Source: Ceratobasidium sp. AG-K (Eukaryota; Basidiomycota; Agaricomycetes; Cantharellales; Ceratobasidiaceae). Taken from it: 64,000 nt of DNA. The position numbers and the translations under genes are program-made. Position 1 is the first letter of the stretch. Every line of letters begins with the position of its first letter. The notes under the pieces were generated by a model. It had not been told where the DNA came from. It searched no databases and saw only the letters and a program-made list of their open reading frames with translations. This document shows positions 61,297-64,000 of the stretch, piece by piece. The stretch covers positions 3,038,001 to 3,102,000 of the forward strand of contig JAWNGF010000006.1 of NCBI GenBank assembly GCA_037039685.1, given 5' to 3'.

Positions 61297-62294
61297 CGTA
61301 CTCGTCCCAGCTGTTCGTCGTACTTAGGAATAATTTGGAAACTCTGATACGCTCCCTGCACCTAGTTGTGGGTGAGAAGAGGAGGTGATGTACATGATCT
61401 CCATCTGAGCGCGATATAGCTCGGGATGAACCGAGCAGAAGCCCGCGTGGTGCCCCCTCGATCTGGATCCGATTCTTCCGATGTCGACACTCGAGCGCTC
61501 ACACACAGCTTTCCATAAAGACTACCATGCGCCCGTATCAACCTAATCGTTAGGGGTGATAGATATCCGTGAGTACCCCCATTTCATAGCCGGTTGGCGT
61601 AAAGTGCGAGCCGGCCATGCGTTCTTTGTAGGGGACCAAACTTTGTGCTTGGTAGAACACGTCGAGCTCCACTGCCGCCCCAAACGGTTACGAGAGGAAT
61701 TCAATCTGATCCACGATTTACAAGCGTGGCTAAGGGCAACTGCATTACCTTCGCTTGCTTCCTTGGGCGTCCCCCACCTCGTAAATTCTGTCGACAGCCG
61801 TTAATGTAGCGCATAGACGAGGCTCGTAATTTATCTCGCTTTGTAGCAGTAACGGCGGGTCTCTACTAGATTCTGGATTGGGAGTAAGCCCTTGTAGAAC
61901 CAAATACGCGTCGCCATTTTGCATGAGCCGCATTAGTACAGTGCATTCGGTTACAATTTGACCTTTGCTGAGTTCCACCGCTGGCCCCTCTCGACATCCA
62001 TATCGTTTGGGTGCGCATGTACGCATTGTGCCCCCCTAACTACTGTGAAATATGTCGATTTTTGTGATCATTAATCCGGACCGAATATATGCCCAAAAAA
62101 AGGAGTCTCCGATCGCCCGCGGGTGGATAAACTCCCGGGCGCTCGCTGTCGCCGGAGGGAGTTGAACTTGGGCACGTGGCTGTGTCGTCCCTTGATCTAC
62201 ACCGATATGCCGCAGCTGCTGTCCCGTTACCGCGACAATAACGCCAGCGATATAAATTAGGCAAACCCCGTAGGAGTTGCTCAACTCCCCAAGA
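61297..62294. promoter_or_regulatory. divergent upstream region of caspase-like D and E
   Basis: About 1 kb separates the head-to-head starts of two paralogues and must hold both promoters. Short frames (61556-61804 plus, 61745-62026 minus) have no recognisable motif. A GC-rich patch at 62110-62170 was checked for a tRNA and did not fold as one. Confidence 0.4.
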
Positions 62295-64000
62295 ATGGTT
62301 CAAGATAAATGGCTTGGTCTAGTCGAGAAGCTGTAAGATATCCGTGTTTCTAATCGATCATACTCATGATTTGGAGGTAGATGTGGGCAGACTGGTTCTC
62401 GACCATCAAAGGATGCCAAACCTCAAATCCAGCCAGTGATTCCTATTAACGCGGAGTGAGTATCGTCATTCTGTCTAGGGATTTTGTGTTCAAATAACGG
62501 TGTAGTAGTATTAAACCTCCTCTGCATGCGCTCGTAATTGGCATCAATGACTATCTAAACCACACCAAGTTACAAGCAGCTATACCAGATGCTGAAGCCT
62601 TCAAAACCTATCTCGTGACGGCTCTTTCCGTTCCAGAACATCAAATTACCTACTTGCGCGACCAGCAAGCCAATCGAGCAGGAATCCTTGCTGGGTTCCA
62701 CAAACTCATCAACGATGACAATATCCATCGAGACGACCCTATTATCATATACTACGCTGGACATGGTGGAGAGATCTCACCACCTGAAGAGCTTAGCGAC
62801 CGCGGACCGTTGATCCAGTGTATTATTCCTCAAGATACTGGCACAAAGTCAGCCCCAGGAGCGTCGCCAATTCCAGACTTTACCATCGGCGCTCTTTTGG
62901 ATAAACTAGCACAGGCTAAAGGTAATAATATCGTATGTCCTCCTTAACCATATCTACCTGCTCCAAAATAACAACGTTACCAGACTGTGATCTTCGATTG
63001 TTGTCACTCGGCAAGCGGGTCACGCGATGAGGCCGACCAATCCCGTTACGTCGACAGCGAGGAGCTACCTCCTCTGCCTGCAGAACTAGACTCGGATCTA
63101 GTGCCGAATGTATCACCCGGCTCACGAGATATCAGCGTCTCGGAGGGATTTGCTGGTCAAGCTATGAGCTCGCATATACTCATTGCGGCATGCGCCCATG
63201 GCGAAAGTGCGTATGAAGACAGGGACACAGGGAGAGGGTACTTCACCGCAGCGTTGTTGGATATTATGGCCAAGGGGGTCGATGGCTTGACATATAAGGG
63301 GCTTATGCACCGGTTCCCTAGGCTCCAGCCCAGAGGAGGGTATGTTTCAGTTTAAGCTCTCGTCCATGTGTTGTGGGCTAAGGTGGTTCGACAGATCCCA
63401 GAACCCTGTATGCGAAGGACACAATGTGGACCGCATCTTCTTCAATGCAAAGGTCCTCGGTGCCGACAGCTCATTTATTATCGTCAAGACCGAAGGTGGA
63501 CGTCACTACTTGCAAGCTGGACTCGCCCAAGGCATCACACCCGGTTCAACGTTTGCGATCCACTCGAGTCTTATTATCGGTCCCAACAATCCTGTTCTTG
63601 GCACCATGGTCGTTGATCAATCTGAGCCTTTCCGGGCTTCACTAAAAGTGCCGAAAGGCGCCTCCTCGTTCAAGGTACCACAGGAAGCGTACGCCCGACA
63701 GATTGGGTGTGGATCCGACCGAGCACTGGATGTTTTCTTCGCTGAAGAATTCGTAAATACTACTGAGCCCGACGAACTCTGGGAATCGGCATTCTCAGGC
63801 AAGGAGACAAATATGATGATACGTCCCACAGAGAGGGAGTTTGCGCAGATCGCTGTGGAACTGGATTCAGATAAGCAAGCAAAGTTCAAGATCCGGAACC
63901 AGGCCGCAAACAAGCATGGCGTTGATACGTTGCTTCAACCGGTCCGTGCGGAGGCAGCACTCGTACTACGAGTCCTTCAGGCGGCTGCAAAGTGGAACTG
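62295..64000 (+). CDS. caspase-like (C14-type) peptidase, paralogue E, partial at window end
   Basis: Start at 62295, MVQDKWLGLVEKL, spliced to CGQTGSRPSKD in the same way as paralogue D, then IKPPLHALVIGINDYLNHTKL. His motif IIIYYAGHGGEISPP; intron after GNNI; Cys motif TVIFDCCHSASGSRDE; SSHILIAACAHGESAYE; GRGYFTAALLDIM; LTYKGLMHRFPRL. After the next intron comes NPVCEGHNVDRIFFNAK, YYLQAGLAQGITPG-type, ARQIGCGSDRALDVFF and LRVLQAAAKWN, where the window ends. The visible part has no frame break and both dyad residues. It is closest to D and C in N-terminal layout. The C-terminal module lies beyond the window. Confidence 0.83.

Noticed and set aside
62100..62230. tRNA-like GC-rich patch with a TTGAACTTGGGC segment
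   Set aside because: The arms do not pair as a cloverleaf and there is no matching acceptor stem or anticodon loop.
1..64000. Retrotransposon or DNA transposon genes
   Set aside because: No reverse transcriptase, integrase or transposase motif was seen on either strand; only small unclassified repeats were found.

Overview
The window looks like nuclear DNA of a basidiomycete, most likely Rhizoctonia/Ceratobasidium (Ceratobasidiaceae, plant-associated). Three things suggest this: dense genes with many ~50-nt GT-AG introns, a secreted pectin lyase, and families I associate with that group (DUF6535 membrane proteins, tyrosine-kinase-like [TKL] kinases, CHAT-TPR proteins and caspase-like peptidases). 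No rRNA, tRNA, CRISPR array or intact transposon was found. The lineage is inferred from recognised families and was not checked by a search.

Layout. 0-13 kb is accessory: a Zn2Cys6-TKL kinase fusion (+, 2441-5449), a kinase fragment, a DUF6535 relic, a second TKL kinase (-, 8593-10092), unrecognised genes upstream of it, a ~420-bp dispersed direct repeat (1088 and 7978) and a perfect 26-bp inverted repeat (1746/1811). 13-22 kb is core: a Zn2Cys6 transcription factor (-), a POLE3/Dpb4-type histone-fold protein (-) and an Lsh/HELLS/DDM1-type SNF2 remodeller (-). 22.4-33.2 kb holds a TPR-CHAT protein (+) and two caspase-like genes (-). 34.3-39.2 kb is a DUF6535 membrane protein with an Arg/Ser-rich tail. 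39.4-43.0 kb is a complete EMC1 gene. 43.4-45.9 kb has a third TKL kinase plus relics. 46.5-48.6 kb is a decayed partial duplicate of EMC1. 48.8-50.9 kb is pectin lyase (-) and 52.4-53.4 kb an NAD(P)-binding protein (-). 54.6-64 kb holds three more caspase-like genes (+, -, +), the last cut by the window end.

The most interesting content is (i) the cluster of clan CD peptidase-like genes: one TPR-CHAT gene and five caspase-fold genes. The five share an intron just before the catalytic-Cys exon, and the four complete ones share a C-terminal module I cannot assign. (ii) A zinc-cluster DNA-binding domain that appears to share one transcript with a TKL kinase; the in-frame stops between them fall inside an intron whose position is conserved in a second kinase of the window. 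TKL kinases, DUF6535 proteins, CHAT proteins and caspase-like proteins together could serve non-self recognition or regulated cell death, but that is inference.

Many otherwise well-preserved genes carry single-base reading-frame breaks, including conserved Lsh. Some may be assembly indels and some real decay. This affects how the caspase-like genes B and D, the CHAT gene and the DUF6535 gene should be read.
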